Shown: piece by piece, positions 1-9,725 of the stretch
Position numbering within the stretch: the stretch's first letter is position 1
How the letters are laid out: every line of letters starts with the position of its first letter
From: Rhizodiscina lignyota
Lineage: Eukaryota; Ascomycota; Dothideomycetes; Aulographales; Rhizodiscinaceae
DNA: 64,000 nt
Direction of reading: 5' to 3'
NCBI GenBank assembly: GCA_010015805.1
Contig: ML978131.1
Coordinates: 372,001-436,000, forward strand
Program-made: the position numbers and the translations under genes
Notes under the pieces: generated by a model
Told to the model about the DNA's origin: nothing
What the model saw: only the letters and a program-made list of their open reading frames with translations
Databases searched by the model: none

Positions 1-753
1 CTTCGTACTTTTAACGCCGGTCTTCCGAAAACGCCACCGTGACGGTGAAAGAGTGGGCTCAGGTAAGTGGCGTCCGGGGAGCAAGTCAGACCTTGCCAGC
101 GCCTTGACATTTGATCATGCCACACGAGTCAAACTCGGCGGATGGCTGTTTTCGAGAATCTCCGTGTTTCCATCGCAACATTCTGATGCCGCCGCCAGTA
201 TCGTGATATAGATTCACCGCAGCAAGGGTTCCCTTCATCACGGTGCGGGACGTTGTCCAGTACCAGGGCTTGGCCTAGCACGTCTTAAGTGCCGCCCTAT
301 TAAGGCGATGAGCTGTCACACGATGGTCAGCTTGCCGATCGACAAATTCAAGCGTTTGGCGTTTGGCGTTTGTGCATGATGTTGAGATGTTGCTGCATTT
401 GTCGTCTGGAGTTGCACTTATCGTCTGGACAGATTGCAGAAAGCGGTGAATTACGTCGTCACTTGGCAGCGGCACACCCGCAACTGGATTCCATTCGGGA
501 AGCACTCTGGAGACACTCAGGAGTCGTATCAGTCATGAAGACTTGGGCCCATAATAGTGACTTTGGTACGTATCCTTCACAGGCTAGGGACGCGTCTCGC
601 GTCTCTTGAGAACGACGCTAAACATCTTGGTATGGAGAGCAGTTCAAGAATGCGATACGGAGCACTGTGAGTGGCTGCTTCACTGTCGGATAAAAGAACG
701 AGAGTGGTCAGGAAATCTCCATTGAGCATCGAATTAGGTCTGGTTGTTTGCCG
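1..753. other. Window edge, no supported gene
   Basis: Only short overlapping open frames on both strands are present, with no recognisable motif, no convincing splice structure and no RNA gene. I see nothing that can be annotated. Confidence 0.5.
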
Positions 754-1220
754 CTAATCTGAGGGGATAAGGTTCGGCACGAGAATGTCGTAGGGACGCG
801 GAAGCACGGGAGCGTACCAGTGTAGAGCGTAAGCCAGTAATTGGTCCGAGAGGATCGTGAGCTGCTCCTTCAGGAGGCGGTAATCAGCGGGGAGAGAGGC
901 CCGAAGTGGTGACAAGTTGATCAAAGTGGTAGGGTAGATGGTCCGGGCTGAGGTGGTGGGCATCCCGTGTGCGTACGAACGAGCGGCAGTAACGTTTGAC
1001 TGAGGCTATCAAAAAATATCTCGTACATCCTTATGGCTGACCACGAGACTGCGATCGGCAAAGATCGTCGAAATCATAGGTGCCCGATATACTGCCGCCG
1101 TAGTAATGGCCAGCACATCTTTTTGGGGCCGCTCGAGCAGGAAGCCCTCGGTCTCGACGCTGTCTTGCATGGCGCCATGTGCAGAGATGCGGGCGACTGT
1201 ACGGTACTGACTCTGTATCT
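754..1220 (-). CDS. Possible 3' part of an unrecognised gene
   Basis: Two compatible open stretches on the minus strand can be joined. The first follows an acceptor-like CTCAG at about 1221 and encodes ...FLLERPQKDVLAITTAAVYR.... The second ends in ...YALHWYAPVLPRPYDIL... with a stop at 754. They join in phase through a 45-bp GT-AG intron at about 1050-1006. The amino-acid texture (amphipathic, no low complexity) looks coding. I do not recognise the family and could not find the 5' exons, which would lie between about 1250 and 1750. It could be a real multi-exon gene, a relic or chance. Confidence 0.3.
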
Positions 1221-1845
1221 CTGAGAACAAACAGCGAGTTTCATCTTTAAGTACTCAAAGCACAGCAGACTTATGATGAGTTGTATGAGGCGCGAAGCTG
1301 TACAGCAATCTATCCGCATGATGGCCTGACGGTAGAAACCGCACAAATCGGTGTGACCGGTTCCTGAATTGTGTGCACCAGTAGGGTGGTCGAATTATTT
1401 TGATTCGCTATTCGCTCCAGTACCTTGCGTAGCAGTGACGATGGGTGTAGGGGGAATTGATAATACACGCTGCCTGAGGAAGGTGGTTGGGCCTTCGTTG
1501 GGCGAGTCGTGAAAGTGAGGCGGGCAGCAATGCGGATGATTGACGAGGGCATCCATGGCCTTGGGAGAATGCTGCACGCCATGGTGCCTATTGCTGCAGG
1601 GAAACCGCCGCTGTGAGCCTCGTGGGTTCGTTTTGCTACAGACGCCCGTGAGAGAGCTCTGAGAATATTTAATCCCAAAGATGGTCGAGTGTGCACGAGT
1701 ACCTTCGATGATCATCGGGGACGACTAGACTTTTGACTTCTTCGGACCGGTTGAGCTGTGTCCTAAAGCTCTCATCTGATCCATCAGAATAGAGAAGCTT
1801 CTTTTAACTTTTGTTTAAAGCTTGGACAATTCTTTGAGTCATAAA

Positions 1846-2243
1846 ATGGCAGACCCGAATACGTACTTCCTGCCTGGCTACGGCATCTCGCGATCGGTCA
1901 TCCAGAGCGAAATACGTTACTTCTGCGGTCCAGATGCGATCGTGAGGCCCTTTACGCACAAGGTAATACAGTTGATCATGAGCTTTTAAGGAAAGATGTA
2001 CTCAGCCTCGAACAGGGTCGCGATGGTTTCCTTGTCACCAGCACCGCGCCGCCTTTGACCGAGGTTCGTCCTTGATCTGCCTTGGAAATGGGTTTGATGG
2101 GCGCTGATATTAGCCAGCAACAAATCCAAGATCTAAAAATCGCCTCCAAGGTCTTCGAAGAACGACAAGCCAGTCAAAACGGCAACGCTGGATCGGTGAA
2201 CAAGCCCATCGCAATGGGAAGCCACACCCGCCGCCGACACTGA
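1846..2243 (+). CDS. Small conserved fungal orphan protein, 96 aa, three exons
   Basis: Exons 1846-1962, 2016-2063 and 2118-2243 join in phase through introns of 53 and 54 bp with GT-AG ends. The protein starts MADPNTYFLPGYGISRSVI and continues through a conserved-looking block containing IRYFCGPDAIVRP, GRDGFLVTS and PPLTEQQIQDLK. From memory, this N-terminal signature marks a widely distributed small protein of filamentous ascomycetes with no assigned function. The last 25 residues are Arg/Asn/Gly-rich and poorly conserved in character. There is no signal peptide or membrane segment. The start is the first in-frame ATG, just after an AT-rich leader. Each junction falls within the conserved core, which supports the model. 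Confidence 0.8.
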
Positions 2244-2924
2244 CGAAAATCCATTCTGAAATCCCCGATTTAATGCTGGCATTGGAGTTGGCATTCCATG
2301 ATCGTTCAGCGCTGGCGTACGGTGTTTTTCTGGTGTTCGAGTATTGGGTGGCGTTTGAAAGATTTCATTAGGCGGAGAGCTCTGGGAAAAATGAATGCGC
2401 CATGATGTACGATGTTCGAAAGCACGTGATTTGGGCGGGACAGCTTTTTTATAATTCTGGCGGCTTCCTTCTTACCTAGCGCCCTTCTCTTTCACGTCCG
2501 TCTTATACGTCTTGGACGTCAAGGCTGCGTTGCGATGTCTGACGGCGACGACATCTCCCTAGATGTCGTTGACGATCACGACTTTGTAAAAGTCATGACA
2601 CTCACTCGAATTTGTCTCACATCTACGAAAAGAGAATGCATCGGGATCGTCCAGAGCAATGTGTTTCCATTATTAGATGGAGCCTTATATGGTTGAATTG
2701 CGTCTTCCACTCTTGTTCACTCATGACTGCCAGAGCGCACAACTCCAAGAATGAAAATTGATCTCAGAAAATTATAGGCGGCACTCCAGTGCTCCATTCC
2801 TCCAATCATGCGTCGTCAGGTTGGGATACATGTAGGCCGTTATCTCCAGAAGCTCAGTCAATGGCGTCGGGATCCCGTGTGCTGGGACGACACTGGCGAG
2901 CAATCCATTAGTGCTGCGACAGCA
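2244..2924. other. Gap downstream of the orphan protein
   Basis: A short open frame (2535-2696, plus strand, starting MSDGDDISLDVVDDHDF) lies after an AT-rich stretch with a TATA-like motif. It has no family signature and is listed as rejected. Otherwise I see nothing. The 3' UTR of the minus-strand hydrolase gene probably lies at the right edge. Confidence 0.4.
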
Positions 2925-4866
2925 TCACCTCTTGCAGAGTTGGGCGTAAACGTACAGAGCACTTTTGCTGAGGCCATCATACAGCATTTGATCCAACCAC
3001 TGCCTCGCGAACCCGATGTCGAACTGTATCGCGTCCGTTCCGGGAGACCAAGCGTCTGCATTGAAGACAGCCACGCCGTCATTTTTATCCGGACACGTGG
3101 AAGTGACCATCATGTATGACCAATCAGAAGCATGGACGGCCTCTTCCCTCCACATGAACCATGCTTGCATATTTCGGTCTTTGTGAACATACGGTCGTTC
3201 CTCTCTATGGCAAGTCCGATTAGCGCCCAACCACCCACGCGAGCTATCAGGGATTGCGAACGTACGTGAAGATCACGAACTCGGCGCCAGGAATGCTGGA
3301 CCAATATCTCGTTGCCATCTCAGGAATGATCAACTTTGCTCCGAGCTTTACATACTTAGCCGCTTCGCCTGCATGGTCTCTATGATGGTGTGAGGGCTGA
3401 GGCAATGAGGCCACGGTGTCAGCGTTGGGCTCGAACTGCATTTCTTTTTGACCTTACCCAAACATGTGTAATCGGCTTGTTGATGTTCTCCTGAATCCAT
3501 TCAATGACTTGTGAACTTTGGTGTTCCGGCGCATCCGCAACAATTACACCATCCTCGAACTCCATGACCAACTGAGAGTATGCCGAATTCTCAAACATCA
3601 CATTCCAGAGTTTGGGCACGTTACTCAGAAAACGAGTTGCTGACAGATTCCCTAGAGGTTCTGTGTCGAATCCCCATATCATGTTTGAAAAGCCTTCCAG
3701 AATCTCTGCGTGAGAGAGGTCGGGGTCCGCCTTCGGCGCGACTTTGGGTGCATCGCTCTCGTTTGCTGGCAGGCCAGTAAAGAAATCGGAATCGAATTCT
3801 GGATTCATATCAATGTGTTCGACAAGGAAATCTTCGAGGACCGCATCACTACCGAGCTCGTTATCGTAGACAGACTGAAAGCGCCGAGGAATCTTGACGC
3901 CATCAACGATTGTATAATTGGATACCTGGAGATCGTATGTGCAAGGCCCGTAAACGGGATGAGTTTGATAGGAGCGGATAACGTGCGGGAGCCCCGTCGT
4001 AGGGTCGAAGACGACAGTCAGGTTCAACTTCGCGTCGGTCACTATGCTTCGGATCAGTTTTATACTACCGCTAATACGAAAATCAATGTATACCCGCAGG
4101 AAGTTGGATGCCTTTCCGCAATTGGACGAGTGATGATGAAGCAGCATTATTGGACTTGATCTGCCCCGCGTTAGCCTCAACGTGTACCTACGAACGGCTA
4201 TGAAAACTCACCATTGTCATCAACAACGGCGACATCATCGTCTCCAATTGCACGAGATACTCTGCAAGAGCGGCTATTTCCCTCATTGTCAGCCTCACCC
4301 CGAGGATGGCAACCCAAGCGAAGGACCTACCATCTGTATAGCCCGCAGTGTATGTTGGCTCCATATATATCAGATTATTCCCTCGAACATAACATGCGAA
4401 TCCATTTTCACCACTCTTTACCACCAAGGAATAGTCAATTGGATCAAGGTTGCCCTTTCCCCATATCCAATAATCTGAAGGGACAAAATGTCGATCGATA
4501 CGTTGCTCCAGCGCCGTGCCCCCAAAGGAGAATGAGATGTTCTGGTGACCTTCAATGGAAACGAATTGATCCGCCTTGATGAGATCGTAGTTCTGCATAA
4601 GCGTTTGAGTGCGGTAGACGCTGACTTAAGTTAGGCAAGGAAGAGACTTGATATCTTTCACGATGTATTTTGACGTACCTGGGCGAGCGATAAGTGATGC
4701 CCTTGACCGTATTCAGAACCTTCTCTCCACCAAGCGCCCCCAGTGACCGCTCAATAAGTTCCTCAGCTGACGACACATTGCTCAAAGACGGAGGGGATAG
4801 TGAGGTGGCAACGCTCGCTCCTGAAGCCCACGATAATAGGGATAGTAGACAGAGCAGGTAGGACAT
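2925..4866 (-). CDS. Secreted metallo-beta-lactamase-fold hydrolase, 552 aa
   Basis: Six exons (4866-4679, 4620-4212, 4160-4094, 4041-3458, 3396-3266, 3204-2925) join in phase. Residues 1-20 (MSYLLCLLSLLSWASGASVA) look like a signal peptide, so the product is probably secreted or vacuolar. The N-terminal half carries a fungal-type region with GITYRSPSVYRTQTLMQNYD. The C-terminal half holds the zinc-binding core: KPITHVW, spliced to PSHHHRDHAGEAAKYV, fits the HxHxDH metal motif, and NADAWSPG may supply the later acidic ligand. The substrate is unknown; the fold covers lactonases, esterases, thiolesterases and others. The gene is divergent from the RTA1 gene. The 3' end is least certain, because a canonical donor-like GTACGT near the end could add a short last exon. 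Confidence 0.8.
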
Positions 4867-5696
4867 ATTTGAGATTAATGCTACACAAAAGGCAGAGGTT
4901 TCGATTAAGGACTATGATTGAGACCGGGAGGAGTACGATACTCTTTCATACTGTACCCTTTATATTCCGCGGTTTTCATCCTCGATCCTTGGAGAGTCGG
5001 TAAATTGCTCAGCCTTGTCATCTACGTCAATGCCTATTAATTCAGTATCTTTGGAGTCTTGTGCGGAGAGGGACGTATGCCATCTTCCGGCAAGGCTACG
5101 ATGCCAAAGACGGATCCGGGTCAGGAAGGCTTGCTGGCTTGTTCACGCGGGAGGCCGCTCTCTACGTACCGCCGCGCAACATGCATTACACCGCGTAAGA
5201 ACCTAAGGACACCTTCTCTTTGGACTTCAGCGACAATCTGAAGACTGAAGTAAGTCGGATTATGCTTGTAACGGCAAGGCGGTCGATGGAAGACAGGAGG
5301 CTGTGAGCATTCGGAAGGTGAAATGCAGATCAGCGGAAGACCGAAAATCCCGCGATGCCCCTTTTTGCATGCCAAACGCGCAAAACTCTACGAAACGAGC
5401 TAGGAGCGACGACAGACAATGTTGACGATACTCCGTACAGCGGTACGAGTATGTTCCGCACTATTCAGATGTCGAACTACATCGGGGCTGAGGCTCCTAA
5501 AATATTTTGGAATATCCAAATTACTTGGAAGCATAAAGAGTGAGGATAATACCAAAGACGAACGATCTAAATAGCAGAAATTGACCGGGACAAATTGATC
5601 AGTTTAAATTAACTGATTCATTATTCTTGTACTCTCCTTCGTTCTATATAGCTCACTCACTATACATTCTCCCACAACCCTCCAGAACCAGCAATC
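4867..5696. promoter_or_regulatory. Shared divergent promoter of the hydrolase and RTA1 genes
   Basis: This 830-bp region separates two divergent start codons. A minus-strand TATAAA lies at 4959-4964, about 95 bp upstream of the hydrolase ATG. A plus-strand TATATA lies at 5645-5650, about 47 bp upstream of the RTA1 ATG and followed by a pyrimidine-rich leader. Three paired CGG/CCG triplets are present: CCGCGG at 4967-4972, CGGATCCG at 5111-5118, and CCG-N5-CGG at 5433-5443. Such pairs are the general form of Zn2Cys6 factor sites, and a Zn2Cys6 gene lies nearby, but the link is inference. Confidence 0.5.
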
Positions 5697-6656
5697 ATGA
5701 CAAGAGCAGGATACATTGACCCTAATTGGCCGAATCCAAACGGCCCTCACGATGCTCGCATCATAATCTACGGGTAACTCAATCCAAGTCTGGCAGGGCT
5801 CATGCTGCTGATATCAAGAACTGACATCGGAACAAACAGCTACGTCCCAAGTTTCGCTCTCTGCATTATCGCTGTCGTCCTCTTCGTCCTTGCCTTTCTT
5901 GTCCATGCCGGCCAAATCGCGAAATATCGAACATGGTACTTCATTCCGTTAGTGGTTGGACTCGGATTCGAAGTCGTCGGCTACGTCTCGCGCTCCCTTT
6001 CCGCAAAGAAAGACCCATACAACATCACCTTCTTCGTCCTACAGTACTTCTTCATTGTAACGGCACCCATCTTTATCACTGCGAGCATATACGTCTGTCT
6101 TAACAAGCTCATAGCTTGGGCTCAACAATCGGGCTATGACGCAGAGCAAAGGCATTGGTTGCACCCAAGGATTTTCCTGTGGGGCTTCGTGACCTGTGAT
6201 GTCGTGACCACAATCGTCCAGATTGTTGGCGCGGCGCTCATCGGGAATCGTACGTCCGACGGGAAAGACCCAACGACCGCGAACAACATCCTCCTCGTGG
6301 GTTTGGCAATCCAGACATTCGCATTCACAACATTTCTCGTTATTCTGGTCATCTTTGTCTTATTTGTCCAGAGCGACAGGGGATTCGGTCCGAGCATTGG
6401 TGCGAAGAGCCCATTCGTCGCGGCTCTGATCTGCGCCTCGGTTTTGGTTCTTCTCCGCATCGTGTTTCGACTGGCAGAGACTTCTCAGGGCGTTTTCGGA
6501 TATTTGATGGTGCATGAGGCATTCTTCGGAGTATTGGAGTTTGCCCCTGTTGTCGTCGCTGTGTGGATTCTAGCTATCTGGCATCCGGGAAGATGTATAC
6601 AAGTCGCTCTATCAGCTGAAGGCAAAAGTGCCTCCCAAATACGATACGTCGCATAG
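5697..6656 (+). CDS. RTA1-family multi-pass membrane protein, 297 aa
   Basis: Exons are 5697-5773 and 5840-6656, with a 66-bp intron at Gly26 (GG|GTAACT...ACAG|C). About seven hydrophobic helices are visible, starting at FALCIIAVVLFVLAFLVHAG. RTA1-family marks include EVVGYVSRS, the internal ITASIYVCLNKLI and the loop RVxFR-like RIVFRLAE before a final YLMVHEAFFGVLEF. The family (Rta1, Rsb1 and relatives) resembles lipid-translocating exporters and confers resistance to aminocholesterol, sphingoid bases or azoles in yeasts. The substrate here is unknown. Length is normal for the family. The ATG lies just after a TATA box and CT-rich leader. It is divergent from the hydrolase and convergent with the Zn2Cys6 gene. 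Confidence 0.9.
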
Positions 6657-6820
6657 GTTTTTGGAGATGCGAATGGCTCTGGGGTGCCAATGGAAGGGTC
6701 TGGTAACTTGGTCGAGCCGCGTCTAGGTGGTGACTTGGTATCAGTTCTAAGGTTTATTATGGTTGTTATCTAGAGGTGGGATGGTTTTAATATTTCGATA
6801 GACGTCGTTTTCAGTTCTAA

Positions 6821-9024
6821 TTATGTAGGCATGTAGTATGTGTCCGTCCTATTCGATTCGTCTGTCGCAAATGCCAGCAATGCTGAGCTCTCGAAATTGG
6901 TCATCGTGAAGACTGGATCGAAAGCCGAGAATCCTTGTGGATCACCAAAATTCCATTGCTGGAAGTCTGCTGAGGACCACGGCACCGATTGGGATACGTC
7001 AGAAACGAATGGTTCCTGTAGACTTTGCTGATTCTGGTGCGGTAACCCTGCTTCAGCATTGAATGTGTACAACAGGCCACCCTCCACTGATGTCGCTGGA
7101 GTCCTTCGGAGCGATGCGTTGCTAGTTTCGGGGGGCTCCTCTGAGTGGTTCGCTGCTTCGTTGGAGTTATCAGTACTGCCGGTCTCGACCTCGACCGAGC
7201 CATCTGCAGACTTCATATACTTCATCGGCTCCAGGAGATCGTCGTCTTTTCCGGAACCATGGTCCGCACGAGATTGCCGAGCGTACCATGCGCTGAGTTT
7301 AGTCACAATGGTGTAGAAGGTCGCTGGTATATTGAAGTTCTCAACTCCGGCGGCCCGTTTCAGCGCAGCCATTGTCCGGTATAAGTAGTCAATGAGCTTG
7401 AGACTTTCGAAATCAATCATAGTCCCAATACTACTATCTTGAGACCGGGCGCTCACTGCGAGCTTGCTGAGAACAACAATAGCGTAGAACATCCGGGTGT
7501 AGACAATGACTGGAATGAATCGATGCGTGTCGGTATCCATCTCTAGGAAGATGTCCAAAATGGCGTGGGCAGACTCAGCAATTGCTAAAAGTGACGAAGT
7601 GTACACAGGACTAAGCAAGGATGCTACGCTGAAATGCAGTGGCCGGGGACGCATAAGATATGGCGGTCTGAATTCATCTGGGTCGTAATCGTGATGAAGG
7701 CATATCTCGTGAATGGCGCTCCGAACGTAATGGAAGTGGATTTTTAATGAACCTTGATGGAGTTAGTCTGCTGTGTGAGATGAACTCAATTCAACATGCC
7801 ATACCGTTAGTTTTATCCCAATTCGTCAGCTTCCAAGCTATAAGCTGCTTTTCGAAAGCTTTCAGGCTGGCTTGGGTTGTTGTTTCGCGAAGGTCCAGCG
7901 GGCTACGAGTTCGGTCAAAGCCAAGCACCGTCGCGGATTCTTCAGCAATATGCTGCAAGATTGCCCAGGCCGCCAGTGTTCTATCACTTGTAAGCTCACT
8001 CGTCTGCAGTCTGTCGATACAGTACTCCATCCAGTCGGAAAATTTCAGCATCGACGGACGGCGCAGTGCTAAAGCCATACTAGCTATTCCATGAGAACTC
8101 AACTCGTGGATCGTTCAATTGAGTTGATCATACATACCTTGAGCACAGAATATAACACGCGATGAAAGCCCTCCAGCCATGCATGGTCTCTGGTTTATCT
8201 GGATAGCTAGGATGGTTTCTCCGATGCTCCCTTCCCATCCGGAGGTCAAGAGCCATGTTCGCCGCCATGTGAGCATATTGCGTAAATTTCAACGCTGCAA
8301 ATCGGAACGGTGGATGGTAGAATATAGCAGTGATGATCAGCGCTTGCACAAGGTCGAGTGATTTCTCTCCATTGACGACGACCTTCTCGGCGTACAGTCC
8401 GTCCAATCTGTGCGCAAGTGACTGCGCTAGAGATGGACTCACGCTTGCTGCCGAAGCTGCTAAAATTGCTGCAAACAGTGCTGGTTGATTTCTGCGCATG
8501 TCCTGGACGGTTGGCATATTCGAGAAGACGATGAATGGCAGGTGAGGGAGGAGATTGTGGATGAAGTTGTCGAGGAGCTGTTGCTCTGAGGAGTCGTCCA
8601 ATTCGTCCATGTCGATCTCTGCCCAAGCCATTGTACTCAGCGACGGAGGCATTGGAAGATGGAGTTGGGCCACTTGTTCTTCTGCCGAAAAAGATTGAAC
8701 GTCCTCGTCCATCCCAGAATGAGGAGACCCGCTCTGGCTATCTCCCTCTGCCCCATCGATGCGATGCTTGAGCTGGCGCAGTTCCTTCTCGAGTTCCGCA
8801 ACTCTTGCATCCGTCCGTTTCCGCTTCTTCTTCGCCTGTGGTGCAATGTATACGCAGGCGAGTTTCTGCCTCTCGCAACGTGCACACTTCCCACTTGTAG
8901 GATTCTTGCCTTGGATACATCGTATTTTACGCCCTCGGCAGGGCTCGCAGGAGCGATTGAGATTATCGGCATACCGGCCTTCCTGAACAGATTCTGGTAA
9001 TTGTGTCATTTCTGTAGGTGCCAT
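6821..9024 (-). CDS. Zn2Cys6 fungal-specific transcription factor, 697 aa
   Basis: Exons 9024-8138, 8079-7805 and 7752-6821 join in phase. The N terminus carries a complete binuclear zinc cluster: Cys26, Cys29, Cys36, Cys47, Cys50 and Cys57 (C-x2-C-x6-C-x10-C-x2-C-x6-C). It is followed by a basic KKKRKR patch and a Leu-rich coiled coil at about residues 70-95 for dimerisation. The middle region (DLVQALIITAIFYHPPF, HMAANMALDLRMG, RAFIACYILCSS) matches the fungal transcription-factor middle homology region. The C terminus is disordered and acidic/Gln-rich, a likely activation segment. It ends 165 bp from the convergent RTA1 stop codon, so local regulation of RTA1 and the hydrolase is an attractive guess. 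Confidence 0.9.
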
Positions 9025-9725
9025 GCTGTTGAGCTGGACTCGCTGCTATGAACTCCTGAAAGATCGCTCGCCCCTTGTCTCCGTTGAAGTTAGGGTCGTA
9101 AAACAAGAGCAAGCACTCCTCTCTCATAATGAAGAGATACATCATGGCATTCGAAAGCGAGAACTCTAGCGATTCGAGTTACGTCCTCCTCGTGGCTAAG
9201 TTCGAGCTGAGGCCAGGGCTGGTCGGCGGTTCACAACGCCGCCACGGAGTAGGTAATTCACCCATCTCACCCCTGGATATCCTGTCCGAATTTGGTATTC
9301 GTAGCGAAATCTCAGGGAAAGTTACCAGTCCATTGGAACTTGGCATCGCAACCCACATGTTGACCGGTCTTAGATCCGCGGTAAGGCTGATAATTTGGAA
9401 TTCCTTATGTCATCTTCATCCTGTGTTCATCAATATTCTGGAAAGCGCTGGCTGAAAATTAGGCCGAGCCAATTGAAGCAGACCGGCATACCCGAGCGCG
9501 AGCAACTGAACTTTTGGAATAAGCAGCAACAACATATAGCATTGTGCTGAATAAGCTCTTACAGAGAGGAGCTTAGATACTTTTTTCTTTCTATCCTAGT
9601 GGACACGTGCTGGTATCGCTTTATGATCGTCGGGGAAATGCACCGCACTAGGAAAGACATCGATCGTAGCTCCCCATCGCTCATCAATCGTCACCCAATA
9701 AAACCAATCAGCCATGAACCTCATC
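9025..9725. other. Promoter side of the Zn2Cys6 gene and 3' side of LOS1
   Basis: The open frame at 9129-9455 shows no motif and is probably chance. A CACGTG core occurs at about 9604. No gene is supported. Confidence 0.4.

Noticed and set aside
2535-2696. Short plus-strand frame starting MSDGDDISLDVVDDHDF
   Set aside because: Only 53 codons, no family match or splice partner, and it stops without any conserved feature. It could be a first exon, but nothing supports it.
9129-9455. 108-codon plus-strand frame upstream of the Zn2Cys6 gene
   Set aside because: No motif, no promoter features, and it lies in the expected promoter of the opposite-strand gene.
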